Assembly: GCF_012927445.1 (NCBI RefSeq)
Contig: NZ_JABBPD010000004.1
Location: 186,001-250,000 of the forward strand
Source of the DNA: Rhodoferax sp.
GTDB lineage: Bacteria; Pseudomonadota; Gammaproteobacteria; Burkholderiales; Burkholderiaceae_C
Direction of reading: 5' to 3'
Length of the DNA stretch: 64,000 nucleotides
A program made the translations under genes and the position numbers. Under the pieces are notes generated by a model. The model saw nothing but the letters and a program-made list of their open reading frames with translations. It was not told the origin of the DNA and did not search any database. Positions 18,551 through 26,905 of this stretch are shown here, piece after piece. How positions within the stretch are numbered: the first letter of the stretch is position 1; each line of letters begins with the position of its first letter.

Positions 18551-18590
18551 GCCGATCACCGGGCGAAGCTAGTTTTGCCCGGTGATCGGC
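18551..18590 (+). terminator. Perfect 14-bp intercistronic hairpin
   Basis: GCCGATCACCGGGC and its exact complement flank a 12-nt loop, starting 8 bp after the stop of the repeat protein. There is no T-tract, and the next gene starts 19 bp later. It is probably an mRNA stabiliser or partial terminator that lets the structural gene be expressed above the downstream genes. Confidence 0.7.
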
Positions 18591-18608
18591 ACTTACATGG
18601 AGAAGAGA

Positions 18609-19022
18609 ATGCATACCAATATTTTCATGGTCAGGGCCGCACTGGCCTTGGCGTTTTGTTCGTCGGGTTGGGCCCTGGCCAGCGAAGCAGTATCAAATGA
18701 ATCGATGCAATCAGAAGCCCGTGCTGGAGAAGTTTTTGTCGAATTGGAAGTCCCGGCTGCAACCGTTGCCGTTACAAGTTTTGGCACGCCCGTTGCAAGC
18801 AGTCAACTGGAGGCTTATCGCGGCGGATTTGACCTGGTTAAAAATGACATGCAGTTAAGTGGAACCGTGGCAAACAATTCTGCGTTCAATGTCATGACCG
18901 GAAGCAACTCCATCGCAGATGGCTCATTCACCAATTCAAGCGGGTTTCCTATGGTGATTCAGAACTCGGGATCGAATGTTTTGATCCAGAACGCGACCAT
19001 CATCAATTTGCAATACCAGTAA
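18609..19022 (+). CDS. Small secreted protein with RGGFD double-glycine site
   Basis: I chose the ATG at 18609 because GGAGAAGA lies 2-10 bp upstream; the GTG at 18582 falls inside the hairpin. The 137-residue product has a signal peptide ending near WALA-SEA and an acidic propeptide-like stretch. LEAYRGGFD (GG at 72-73) resembles the double-Gly leader sites cut by C39 peptidases. The 64-residue remainder is Asn/Ser/Gly-rich and ends in QNSGSNVLIQNATIINLQYQ. Mature protein after GG would suit an exported amyloid minor subunit or nucleator. The next gene, 3 bp downstream, is a C39 peptidase. No family was recognised. Confidence 0.75.
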   Translation: MHTNIFMVRAALALAFCSSGWALASEAVSNESMQSEARAGEVFVELEVPAATVAVTSFGTPVASSQLEAYRGGFDLVKNDMQLSGTVANNSAFNVMTGSNSIADGSFTNSSGFPMVIQNSGSNVLIQNATIINLQYQ

Positions 19023-19025
19023 ACC

Positions 19026-19709
19026 ATGAGAAATTTTCGCTTCCTGTTCACGGTAATTTTTATCGCCGCTTGTGCAACAGTTCAAGCCGATACGATGGAT
19101 TTGTCAGGCATTGGCGGAAGATATGCGGTCAAGGTGACCAGTCTGAAAGAGGCCCGTTTCAAAGCGACCACTCGACAACAATATGACTTCAGTTGTGGTT
19201 CTGCGGCTTTGGCGACCTTGCTTACCTATCATTACGGCTACCCAGTTACTGAGCAGTCTGTGTTTGAAGAAATGTTCGTACGTGGTGATCAAGAAAAAAT
19301 TCGACGTGAAGGTTTTTCTTTACTGGACATCAAAACGTATCTGAATGCCCATCAGTTTCAGGCGGATGGGTTTGCGTTCCCCTTGACTAAATTACTGGAG
19401 ACAGGACTGCCCGCCATTGTTTTAATTGCTGAAAATGGCTATCACCATTTTGTGGTGATCAAGGGAATGATTGACGGCAGAATCCTGATTGGAGATCCAT
19501 CAAACGGGACACGGGCGGTATCGCGGGAAAGTTTTGAATCCACTTGGGTAAACAAACTGCTGTTCGTGATTCACAACAAACAGGAGTTGGCGAAGTTTAA
19601 CGATGCGGCAGATTGGCAGGTAGCACCCAGAGCGCCATTGACTGCCGGAATCAATCATGAGGGTCTAGGTGGCCTGACCTTAGGTAAATTCGGTCCGGGT
19701 GATTTTTAA
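19026..19709 (+). CDS. Periplasmic C39-family peptidase (FapD-like)
   Basis: The 227-residue product has a signal peptide (to ~residue 21) and a papain-like C39 fold. The oxyanion Gln and catalytic Cys are in RQQYDFSCGSAA (Q52, C57), a His in YHHFVVIKG (H140/141), and an Asp in ILIGDPSNG (D157), so it looks active. It has no ABC transporter domains, unlike bacteriocin exporters, matching FapD of the Pseudomonas Fap operon. It starts 3 bp after the preceding stop without a clear Shine-Dalgarno, so it is probably translationally coupled. Likely substrates are the flanking RGGFD proteins. Confidence 0.88.
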   Translation: MRNFRFLFTVIFIAACATVQADTMDLSGIGGRYAVKVTSLKEARFKATTRQQYDFSCGSAALATLLTYHYGYPVTEQSVFEEMFVRGDQEKIRREGFSLLDIKTYLNAHQFQADGFAFPLTKLLETGLPAIVLIAENGYHHFVVIKGMIDGRILIGDPSNGTRAVSRESFESTWVNKLLFVIHNKQELAKFNDAADWQVAPRAPLTAGINHEGLGGLTLGKFGPGDF

Positions 19710-19722
19710 CGGATGACTTGTC

Positions 19723-20250
19723 ATGAAAAATTTACCCAAACAACTGACAAGCGTGTGCTGCTTGTTGATGGCCGGGAATGCCTGTTTTGGCGTTGGCATC
19801 GATAAAGAAGAAAGAAGAGCGTTTCAGCCGGCTGAGTGGGTCGCCGCCAGCGATGAAAAACTAAGCAATATGCGTGGCGGATTTGATGCGGGCTCAGGCC
19901 TTACCGTGTCTTTCGGAATCGTCAGAACAGTCTCGATCAACGGGGACTTGGTTAACAAAACAAGCTTCACTTTGCCCGACATGAGCAAAATAACGTCTGA
20001 ACAAGCCAGGATTGCCAGTGCGGCAATTGCCGAGGCGGGCATAGTTCAAAACGGCCCTGGTAACTTCGTGGACACGAATGTCAAATCGCAACTGTCCAGC
20101 GGCACCATAATTCAAAACACACTGAATGCACAAAAGATACAGACCCTCACGGTCATCAACACCGGCGTAAACAGTCTGGGGTTCTTCAAGGCTATTAACA
20201 CCCAAAGCGTGTTGAAAGACGCCTTGTTAGGTTCGATAGGGGTCCGTTAA
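19723..20250 (+). CDS. Second small secreted protein with RGGFD double-glycine site
   Basis: The 175-residue product has a signal peptide (~1-25) and a 28-residue charged segment, then DEKLSNMRGGFD with GG at 52-53, parallel to the site in the 137-residue protein. The 122-residue remainder contains QNTLNAQKIQTLTVINT (131-147), sharing the QN[ST]-x6-IQ pattern with the two other secreted proteins of the locus. It is 13 bp downstream of the C39 peptidase and in the same operon. No known family was recognised. A role as a processed fibre component or export accessory is inferred from context. Confidence 0.75.
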   Translation: MKNLPKQLTSVCCLLMAGNACFGVGIDKEERRAFQPAEWVAASDEKLSNMRGGFDAGSGLTVSFGIVRTVSINGDLVNKTSFTLPDMSKITSEQARIASAAIAEAGIVQNGPGNFVDTNVKSQLSSGTIIQNTLNAQKIQTLTVINTGVNSLGFFKAINTQSVLKDALLGSIGVR

Positions 20251-20307
20251 GCAAGCGCCTTAGGACGACTCTGCACAATGTAGCGACCAAGACCGCTTGC
20301 GACATCC

Positions 20308-20625
20308 CTACTCTTCAAGTCGGGGCGGCGACTGTCCCTCTGCAGGCTCTCCCGTTTCAGGATCGATCCAGCCAGCGATGCCAATTTCATCTTCAGCCTC
20401 TTGAAGCGTTTCACCTGGCTCTGGCGCCTGTTCATCGACAGCCCCCATATCGGCCATGGCCATTTCTAAACTTTCGAACGGCCCAAACTCCTGTTTACCG
20501 TCTGGCGCCTGCCAGTAATACCCATCTGGGCGCAGCATGATCTTCTCAACAAGACTGTCCGTGATCGATTCAGCTTCCTGCAGCCTTTTGGCGGCACTTG
20601 TCACTTGAACTTTACGCATCGTCAT
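20308..20625 (-). CDS. Small hypothetical acidic protein
   Basis: The 105-residue product has RPDGYYWQAPDGKQEFGPFE, a motif with a GPF-type turn seen in short uncharacterised proteobacterial proteins, followed by an acidic C-terminus (WIDPETGEPAEG). No signal peptide or membrane segment is visible. It is convergent with the C39 operon and probably unrelated to it. Function unknown. Confidence 0.65.
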   Translation of the reverse strand: MTMRKVQVTSAAKRLQEAESITDSLVEKIMLRPDGYYWQAPDGKQEFGPFESLEMAMADMGAVDEQAPEPGETLQEAEDEIGIAGWIDPETGEPAEGQSPPRLEE

Positions 20626-20972
20626 GTCCTTCTGTATTCAAATAAGATTCAATTAAATAAGACTACGCTCTACGGAAAATGCCCCTTTGACAAGGGTCAA
20701 GCTTGAGCTTTTCGCCACACTCTCTATTTCCAACACAAATCAGTTCTGGAGGCGATGAACGCATCAACTGCAGGTGGAACAAGTTTGACACAAAAGTGGA
20801 AAGTGATGTTTTCACTTTGGCGAAATATCGTTTGATTTAGCCGCTGCAATTATTTCAACAGGGTTTCAAGGCGAGCGAGTCAGAATGGAGCGCTTGAAAG
20901 TACGAAGGCAGCCACATTTGGCATCCATTCGGAATGATCAAGGAAACAATAACAGGCGCAGATGAAAATGAA
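20626..20972. other. Intergenic region without recognised gene
   Basis: This ~350 bp is AT-richer than its surroundings. It contains CACAAAAGTGGAAAGTGATGT-like A/T-rich stretches and no convincing reading frame. It holds the upstream region of the small acidic protein and precedes the tRNA-cluster terminator. Nothing else was assigned. Confidence 0.5.
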
Positions 20973-21007
20973 AAAGCCGCTATAAATAAAATATTTATAG
21001 CGGCTTT
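20973..21007 (-). terminator. Rho-independent terminator of the tRNA cluster
   Basis: A perfect 15-bp inverted repeat (AAAGCCGCTATAAAT and complement) flanks a 5-nt loop. On the minus strand it ends in GGCTTTTTC. It lies 10 bp downstream of the tRNA-Asp 3' end. Confidence 0.9.
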
Positions 21008-21016
21008 CCATATTAC

Positions 21017-21093
21017 TGGCGGAGCGGACGGGACTCGAACCCGCGACCCCCGGCGTGACAGGCCGGTATTCTAACCAACTGAACTACCACTCC
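21017..21093 (-). tRNA. tRNA-Asp (GTC)
   Basis: A cloverleaf can be drawn with acceptor GGAGTGG, anticodon loop CTGTCAC (GTC) and GTTCGAGTC T-loop, with CCA encoded. It is last of three tandem tRNAs. Confidence 0.97.
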
Positions 21094-21162
21094 TGGTAGG
21101 CAACGTTCACTCTTGCGAGCCAAGTGTTACCAACTTGCGCTTTACTCATCTCATGATGAACT

Positions 21163-21238
21163 TGGCGACCCCACGGGGATTCGAACCCCGGTACCTACCG
21201 TGAAAGGGTAGTGTCCTAGGCCTCTAGACGATGGGGTC
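21163..21238 (-). tRNA. tRNA-Glu (TTC)
   Basis: The acceptor GACCCCA pairs with TGGGGTC. The anticodon loop is CTTTCAC (TTC), the T-loop GTTCGAATC, and CCA is encoded. It lies downstream of gltX, the synthetase that charges it. Confidence 0.97.
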
Positions 21239-21296
21239 ATAACCTTTGGACTTCCGTCTCAACACGTAAATCTTTTCAGACTCACTTCAGAAATAT

Positions 21297-21372
<76 letters not shown>

Positions 21373-21435
21373 TAAACCACCGAATTCTTTTTCAAGTATT
21401 CGTTACTTCCAAGCCTCAAATTATAGCGTTAAAAA

Positions 21436-22824
21436 TCATGCTGTTTGCAAACGCGCCAATACTTTTTCTCTTTCACTCAATTCAAGCACTGAATCCAGCG
21501 ATGGCGTCTGGGTTGTGCCCATGACCAACACCCGCACGGGCATGGCGAGTTGCGGCATTTTGATGCTGCAGGCGGCCAGCACTTCCTTGATGGTTGCCGC
21601 AATCGTTGGCTTGTCCCAAGTACAGGTCGTCAGCTTTTCAAGCAGCAAATTAAGCGCCGGTTTAATTGCGTCGGTGACATGCTTCTCAACTTCCTCTGGG
21701 TTGGGTGAGATGTCTGCATAAAACGCAGCAGCCCAGTCAGCCAGAATCACCGTGGTGTCACAACGGTCCTTGAACAGGCCACAGATACGTGGCAAACGCT
21801 CGTCTGCCACGATCTCGCGCTTTTGCAGCAGCGGAAGCACCAGCATGGCCAAGGCATCGTCATTCATGGCCTTGAGGTGTTGCGCATTCACCCAACGCAA
21901 CTTGGCTTCGTCAAACTGACCGGCGCTGCGGCCCAAATGATCCAGGTTGAACCATTGCAAAAATTGCTCACGGCTAAAAATTTCATCATCGCCATGGCTC
22001 CAGCCCAGGCGCGCAAGATAGTTGACCATGGCGTCAGGCAGATAGCCTTCATCACGGAATTGGGTCACCGGCTTGGCACCGCTGCGTTTGCTCATCTTTT
22101 CGCCCTGCTCATTGAGCACCGTGGGCAGATGAGCATACACCGGCGGCACTTTACCCAAAGCAAGAAAGATATTGATCTGGCGCGGCGTGTTGTTGACGTG
22201 GTCGTCGCCACGAATCACGTGGGTAATCGCCATGTCAAGATCATCCACCACCACGCAAAAGTTGTAAGTGGGCGTGCCGTCGGGTCGGGCAATCACCAGG
22301 TCGTCGAGCTCGTCGTTGCTGATCTCGATGCGGCCCTTGACCTTGTCCTCCCACACCACCGAGCCACCCTGCGGGTTTTTGAAACGCAGCACCGGCTTCA
22401 CACCTTCAGGAATGGCGGGCAAGGTCTTGCCCGGAGCTGGGCGCCAGGTACCGTCGTAGCGCGGCTTTTCTTTGGCAGCCATCTGGCTCTCACGCAGTGC
22501 GTCGAGCTCGGCCACACTCATGTAGCAGGGATACACATGCCCTGCCGCCACCAACTCACCCAGCACGGCCTTATAGCGATCCATGCGCTGCATTTGGTAG
22601 AACGGGCCTTCGTCGTAGTCCAGACCCAGCCAGGACATGCTCTCAATAATCACATCCACGGCGGCCTGCGTGGAGCGCTCCACGTCGGTATCTTCAATGC
22701 GCAGAATGAATTCACCCCCGGTAGCGCGGGCAAAAGCCCACGGGTACAAGGCCGAGCGGATGTTGCCAAGGTGAATAAAGCCGGTAGGTGACGGCGCAAA
22801 TCGGGTGCGAATTTTTTGTGTCAT
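21436..22824 (-). CDS. gltX: Glutamyl-tRNA synthetase
   Basis: The 462-residue class I synthetase has the HIGH-equivalent motif in [18 protein letters not shown] and the KMSKR loop EKMSKRSGA. Length is normal for GltX. The start ATG overlaps the metZ stop by 4 bp, so it is the last protein gene of the folC-to-gltX run. It is followed on the same strand by tRNA-Ala, tRNA-Glu and tRNA-Asp, suggesting partial cotranscription of a synthetase with its tRNA. Confidence 0.97.
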   Translation of the reverse strand: MTQKIRTRFAPSPTGFIHLGNIRSALYPWAFARATGGEFILRIEDTDVERSTQAAVDVIIESMSWLGLDYDEGPFYQMQRMDRYKAVLGELVAAGHVYPCYMSVAELDALRESQMAAKEKPRYDGTWRPAPGKTLPAIPEGVKPVLRFKNPQGGSVVWEDKVKGRIEISNDELDDLVIARPDGTPTYNFCVVVDDLDMAITHVIRGDDHVNNTPRQINIFLALGKVPPVYAHLPTVLNEQGEKMSKRSGAKPVTQFRDEGYLPDAMVNYLARLGWSHGDDEIFSREQFLQWFNLDHLGRSAGQFDEAKLRWVNAQHLKAMNDDALAMLVLPLLQKREIVADERLPRICGLFKDRCDTTVILADWAAAFYADISPNPEEVEKHVTDAIKPALNLLLEKLTTCTWDKPTIAATIKEVLAACSIKMPQLAMPVRVLVMGTTQTPSLDSVLELSEREKVLARLQTA

Positions 22825-24044
22825 GTCAGGGTATCCAGGCCACGCGCAAGGTCAGCCTTCAGGTCTTCAATGTTTTCCAACCCAACGGCGACGCGAATCA
22901 GGCCCTGGCCGATGCCGGCGGCCTGGCGTTGTGCTTCGGTGATGCGCCCATGCGAGGTGCTGGCGGGATGGGTAATGGTGGTTTTGGTGTCGCCCAGATT
23001 GGAGGTGATGGAACACACCTGCGTGCTGTCAATGACGTGAAATGCATTTTTGCGCGCGACGACGGGATCAGCCGGGTCGCCCGCCTTGACGTCAAACGAC
23101 ACCACGGCACCACCGACACCGGACTGCTGCTGCATCGCCAGCGCGTGCTGTGGATGCGACTGCAAGCCCGGGTAATAGACCCGACCTACCTGGGGCTGCG
23201 CTTCCAGCCAGGTGGCCAGCGCCAATGCGTTGTCGCTCTGCGCTCTCATCCGGATCGACAGAGTTTCCATGCCTTTGAGCACCACCCAGGCGTTGAAGGC
23301 CGACAGCGTCAGCCCGCAGCTGCGCATCACCGGCATGAACTTTTCGTCAATCAGCTTTTTGGTACTGCACAGCGCACCGGCAATCACCCGTCCCTGACCA
23401 TCCAGGTACTTGGTCCCCGAATGGATCACGATATCCGCCCCCAGTTTGACCGGTTGCTGCAAGGCAGGTGAGCAAAAACAGTTGTCAACCGCCAGCAAGG
23501 CCCCGGCCGCGTGTGCCACGTCGGCCAGCGCCTGAATATCACAGACCTCGGTCAGCGGGTTGGTGGGTGTCTCGGCAAACAGCAGACGCGTGTTGGGCTG
23601 AACCGCCGCCTGCCATTGGGCCACGTCGGTTTGCGACACAAAGGTGCTCTGCACCCCAAACTTGCCGAACTCGCCGGCCAGCAGACGGATGGTGGAACCA
23701 AACACGCTTTGCGAGCAGATGACATGATCTCCCGCCTTCAACAAGCCCATGCACATCAGCATGATGGCCGCCATGCCGCTGGACGTGCCGATGCAGGCCT
23801 CGGTGCCCTCCAGCTTTGCCAGCCGCTGCTCCATGCTGGTCACGGTGGGGTTGCTGAAACGCGAATAGGTGTAGCCCTCTTCCTCACCGGCGAAGCGGCG
23901 CGCGGCGGTCGCGGCATCGGGCTGGATGAAGCTGCTGGTCAGATACAGGGCCTCGGAGTTTTCGCCATACTGGCTTTTATCCACGGCGGTGCGAACGGCC
24001 AGCGTGTCCAGATGCAAATGGTCGGGCAATTGCTTTTTAGTCAT
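22821..24044 (-). CDS. metZ: O-succinylhomoserine sulfhydrylase
   Basis: This 407-residue member of the Cys/Met-metabolism PLP family has the PLP lysine motif [12 protein letters not shown] and the GTSSGMAAI phosphate-binding loop. It makes homocysteine from O-succinylhomoserine and sulfide. MetZ rather than MetB is assigned from its position after purF, a common betaproteobacterial and pseudomonad order. It lies 2 bp after purF and overlaps gltX. Confidence 0.88.
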   Translation of the reverse strand: MTKKQLPDHLHLDTLAVRTAVDKSQYGENSEALYLTSSFIQPDAATAARRFAGEEEGYTYSRFSNPTVTSMEQRLAKLEGTEACIGTSSGMAAIMLMCMGLLKAGDHVICSQSVFGSTIRLLAGEFGKFGVQSTFVSQTDVAQWQAAVQPNTRLLFAETPTNPLTEVCDIQALADVAHAAGALLAVDNCFCSPALQQPVKLGADIVIHSGTKYLDGQGRVIAGALCSTKKLIDEKFMPVMRSCGLTLSAFNAWVVLKGMETLSIRMRAQSDNALALATWLEAQPQVGRVYYPGLQSHPQHALAMQQQSGVGGAVVSFDVKAGDPADPVVARKNAFHVIDSTQVCSITSNLGDTKTTITHPASTSHGRITEAQRQAAGIGQGLIRVAVGLENIEDLKADLARGLDTLT

Positions 24045-24046
24045 GC

Positions 24047-25549
24047 TCAGTCCGCGTGATTCGGGAGTGCCAGGCGGGAGTTGTCTTCAGCACCTTCATC
24101 ACCCCCCACCCGATGGGTGTTCAGCCGGGTAATGTCATCCGCCGTGATGTCGCCGGTGCAATAGACACCGTCAAAGCACGAGGCATCAAAGCCCTTAATG
24201 TTGGGGTTCAGCGAGCCGATGGCCTTTTTCATGCCGTCCACGTCCTGGTAAATCAGCGCATCGCAGCCAATGATCTGCCGGATCTGCTCCACCGTCCGGT
24301 TGTGCGCCACCAGTTCATCCGGGGTCGGCATGTCGATGCCATAAACATTGGGATACCGCACGGGCGGCGCGGCACTGGCCATGTAAACCTTGCGCGCACC
24401 GGCGTCGCGTGCCATTTGCACGATTTCGCGGCTGGTGGTGCCGCGCACGATCGAGTCATCCACCAGCAGCACATTGCGGCCCTTGAATTCGCTGGCAATC
24501 ACATTGAGCTTCTGACGCACTGATTTCTTGCGCACCGATTGCCCCGGCATGATGAAGGTGCGCCCCACGTAGCGGTTCTTCACAAAACCCTCGCGATACG
24601 GCAGCCCCAGCAAATGCGCCAGCTGGGCGGCACTCGGACGGCTGGACTCGGGGATCGGGATCACCACATCAATCTCGTTCGGCGGCACAGTGGAGATCAC
24701 GCGCTTGGCCAGTGATTCACCCAGATTCATGCGGGCCTGATAGACCGAAATGCCGTCCATCACCGAGTCCGGGCGCGCCAGATAAACATACTCAAAGATG
24801 CAAGGGCTCAGCACCGGATGATCCGAGCACTGCTGCGCATGCACCTGGCCCTGCAGGTCAACGAAGACCGCCTCGCCCGGGGCGATATCGCGTTCAAACT
24901 TGTGCGACGTTCCTTCCAGCGCCACGGATTCGCTGGCCAGCATCACGGTGCCGTCCTCGCTACGCCCCATGCACAAAGGGCGAATGCCAAACGGATCGCG
25001 GAAGGCCAGCACGCCATGACCGGCGATCATCGCAATCACCGCGTAGGAACCCTTGATGCGGCGATGCACCCGGCGCACCGCCTCGAATACATCGCGCGGC
25101 AGCAACGGCATGCCACGCGTCGTCTCGCCAATTTCATGCGCCAACACATTGAGCAAGACCTCGGAGTCGCTGTCGGTATTGATATGGCGGTGGTCGGTGC
25201 CAAAGAGCTCCGTTTTCAGGGCATGTGCGTTGGTCAGGTTGCCGTTGTGCACCAGCACGATGCCAAACGGCGCATTCACGTAAAACGGCTGCGCCTCTTC
25301 CTCGCTAAAGGCATTGCCGGCCGTCGGGTAACGCACCTGACCCAGCCCGCTGTTGCCCGGCAGCGAGCGCATGTTGCGGGTGCGAAACACATCGCGCACC
25401 ATGCCCTTGGCCTTTTGCATGAAGAACTTGCGCTCTTGCTGCGTCACGATACCGGCCGCATCCTGTCCGCGGTGCTGCAGCAGCAGCAAGGCGTCATAAA
25501 TAAGTTGATTGACTGGTGCGTTGCTGACAACGCCTACGATTCCACACAT
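24047..25549 (-). CDS. purF: Amidophosphoribosyltransferase
   Basis: The 500-residue product starts MCGIVGVVS, where Cys2 becomes the N-terminal nucleophile of the glutaminase domain. The phosphoribosyltransferase domain carries the PRPP-binding loop VLLVDDSIVRGTTS. It catalyses the first committed step of purine synthesis. It sits after cvpA as in many proteobacteria. Confidence 0.97.
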   Translation of the reverse strand: MCGIVGVVSNAPVNQLIYDALLLLQHRGQDAAGIVTQQERKFFMQKAKGMVRDVFRTRNMRSLPGNSGLGQVRYPTAGNAFSEEEAQPFYVNAPFGIVLVHNGNLTNAHALKTELFGTDHRHINTDSDSEVLLNVLAHEIGETTRGMPLLPRDVFEAVRRVHRRIKGSYAVIAMIAGHGVLAFRDPFGIRPLCMGRSEDGTVMLASESVALEGTSHKFERDIAPGEAVFVDLQGQVHAQQCSDHPVLSPCIFEYVYLARPDSVMDGISVYQARMNLGESLAKRVISTVPPNEIDVVIPIPESSRPSAAQLAHLLGLPYREGFVKNRYVGRTFIMPGQSVRKKSVRQKLNVIASEFKGRNVLLVDDSIVRGTTSREIVQMARDAGARKVYMASAAPPVRYPNVYGIDMPTPDELVAHNRTVEQIRQIIGCDALIYQDVDGMKKAIGSLNPNIKGFDASCFDGVYCTGDITADDITRLNTHRVGGDEGAEDNSRLALPNHAD

Positions 25550-25598
25550 ATTTTTTCCGATCAGTTGCGAACAGCGCTACGCCCTGCCCCACACAGCC

Positions 25599-26087
25599 TC
25601 ATGAAGGCAAATATTTACCAAACTCCAGCGGCAACACCGGCTTCAACCCTTTGAGCGCTGCTTGTGACAAGCCGGCCCCCAAAGACTCCTGCCACCAGTC
25701 GCTCGACTTGAACGCAGTCATGTCGATCACCACCGTTGCCGCCAATAACAAAACCACACCGCGAACCAAGCCAAAAGCGGCGCCCAACGCCCGATCCGCC
25801 GGCTGCAAACCGACTGCAGCAAAAAACACTTGAACAAGTTTTGCCAGCAGACTGCCCGCAAACACCGATGCAACAAACACCAGCACAAAGGCGGCCGCGT
25901 AACGAACCGACTCGCCCGACCCGGACATGGGCAGTTTCTGCGCGACGTCCGGCGCCAGCCACTGCGCCAGAATGAACGCCGCAATCCAGCTCACCACCGA
26001 CAACACCTCATAAATCAGCCCCCGCCAGGCGCCTAACGCCAGCGAGGCAAGCAATACCCCAACAAAAATCCAGTCCAGTGCAGGCAT
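25599..26087 (-). CDS. cvpA: CvpA-family membrane protein
   Basis: The 162-residue product has four hydrophobic segments and the family features ALDWIFVGVLLASLALGAWRG near the N-terminus and DRALGAAFGLVRG. The ATG at 26087 gives the usual family length. The cvpA-purF pair is highly conserved. CvpA is linked to colicin V production and envelope stress tolerance; its molecular role is not settled. Confidence 0.92.
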   Translation of the reverse strand: MPALDWIFVGVLLASLALGAWRGLIYEVLSVVSWIAAFILAQWLAPDVAQKLPMSGSGESVRYAAAFVLVFVASVFAGSLLAKLVQVFFAAVGLQPADRALGAAFGLVRGVVLLLAATVVIDMTAFKSSDWWQESLGAGLSQAALKGLKPVLPLEFGKYLPS

Positions 26088-26103
26088 CGGTTTGAGGGTG
26101 CCT

Positions 26104-26886
26104 TTACAAGGTGAGTACGGAGGCCGGCAAATCAAGCTTTTTGATCTTTTGCGCCGCCTTGTCCGCTTCCGCCTTGTCGGCAAAGGGGCCGACCCGCACC
26201 CGAATCCGGCTGCCGTCCTTGGTCTCGGCGACTTGGGTGTAGGTTTTCAGGCCGGCGTGCTCCAGCTTCAGCCGCGCCTCACGCGCCCGGGCAACATCCG
26301 AAAACGCGCCCACTTGCACCACAAACCGGCCTGCGCTGGCGTCCGCCTTCTTTGTCGGTTCCTTGCCGTCCAGCAGCGCCTGGGCCTTGCTGCTGTCGTC
26401 CGCCTTGGCCACCGGTTTCACTGCCGGTGCAGGCTTCTCGGCCGGCTTGTCGATTGCCTTAACAACAGGTTTCTCAGTCACTTTCGGCTCTGCTTTAGCT
26501 ATTACTTTAGGGGCTTCCGGTGCAGCAGCGACGGAAGCTTCAGTCACTATTTCTTCTTTTTTAGACAAGGCCGCAGCGGCAGGAACCGGAGCCGCAGGAA
26601 GCACCGGCGCAACCGACTCGGGTTTGACGGCCTCCATCGCCGCCGGAGCGGGGATGCTGAGCGGTTTGACTTTGTTTTTGTCCGGAATTTCAATCGGCAA
26701 ATCAACTGAAATGGGCCGTGGCTGCTTGTCAAACAACAGCGGGAAGCCGATCACGCCAACCAGCACCAGCACGGCAGCACCAATCAGGCGGTATTTGGCC
26801 CGCTTTCGCATCGCCTCGACACTCTCGGGCTGAACAGGCGTGGCCGACTGCTCGTCGCCACTTTTTCGGAACTTGAAAAAGGCCAT
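26104..26886 (-). CDS. SPOR-domain protein (DedD/FtsN-like)
   Basis: The 260-residue product has a cytoplasmic N-terminus and one membrane helix at ~33-52. A periplasmic Pro/Ala/Lys-rich linker follows, then a C-terminal SPOR domain (~180-260, starting GRFVVQVGAFSD) that binds denuded septal glycan strands. Position between folC and cvpA is that of E. coli dedD, a cell-division factor. Confidence 0.93.
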   Translation of the reverse strand: MAFFKFRKSGDEQSATPVQPESVEAMRKRAKYRLIGAAVLVLVGVIGFPLLFDKQPRPISVDLPIEIPDKNKVKPLSIPAPAAMEAVKPESVAPVLPAAPVPAAAALSKKEEIVTEASVAAAPEAPKVIAKAEPKVTEKPVVKAIDKPAEKPAPAVKPVAKADDSSKAQALLDGKEPTKKADASAGRFVVQVGAFSDVARAREARLKLEHAGLKTYTQVAETKDGSRIRVRVGPFADKAEADKAAQKIKKLDLPASVLTL

Positions 26887-26905
26887 GTTGTGGGGGCTCA
26901 GGAGT

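Noticed and set aside
26490..26560. Possible extra copy of the palindromic repeat in the SPOR gene
   Set aside because: Only short matches (TTAGCTATTAC, AGGGGCTTCC) without the CGGGGGCTA box; within a low-complexity Ala/Lys linker.
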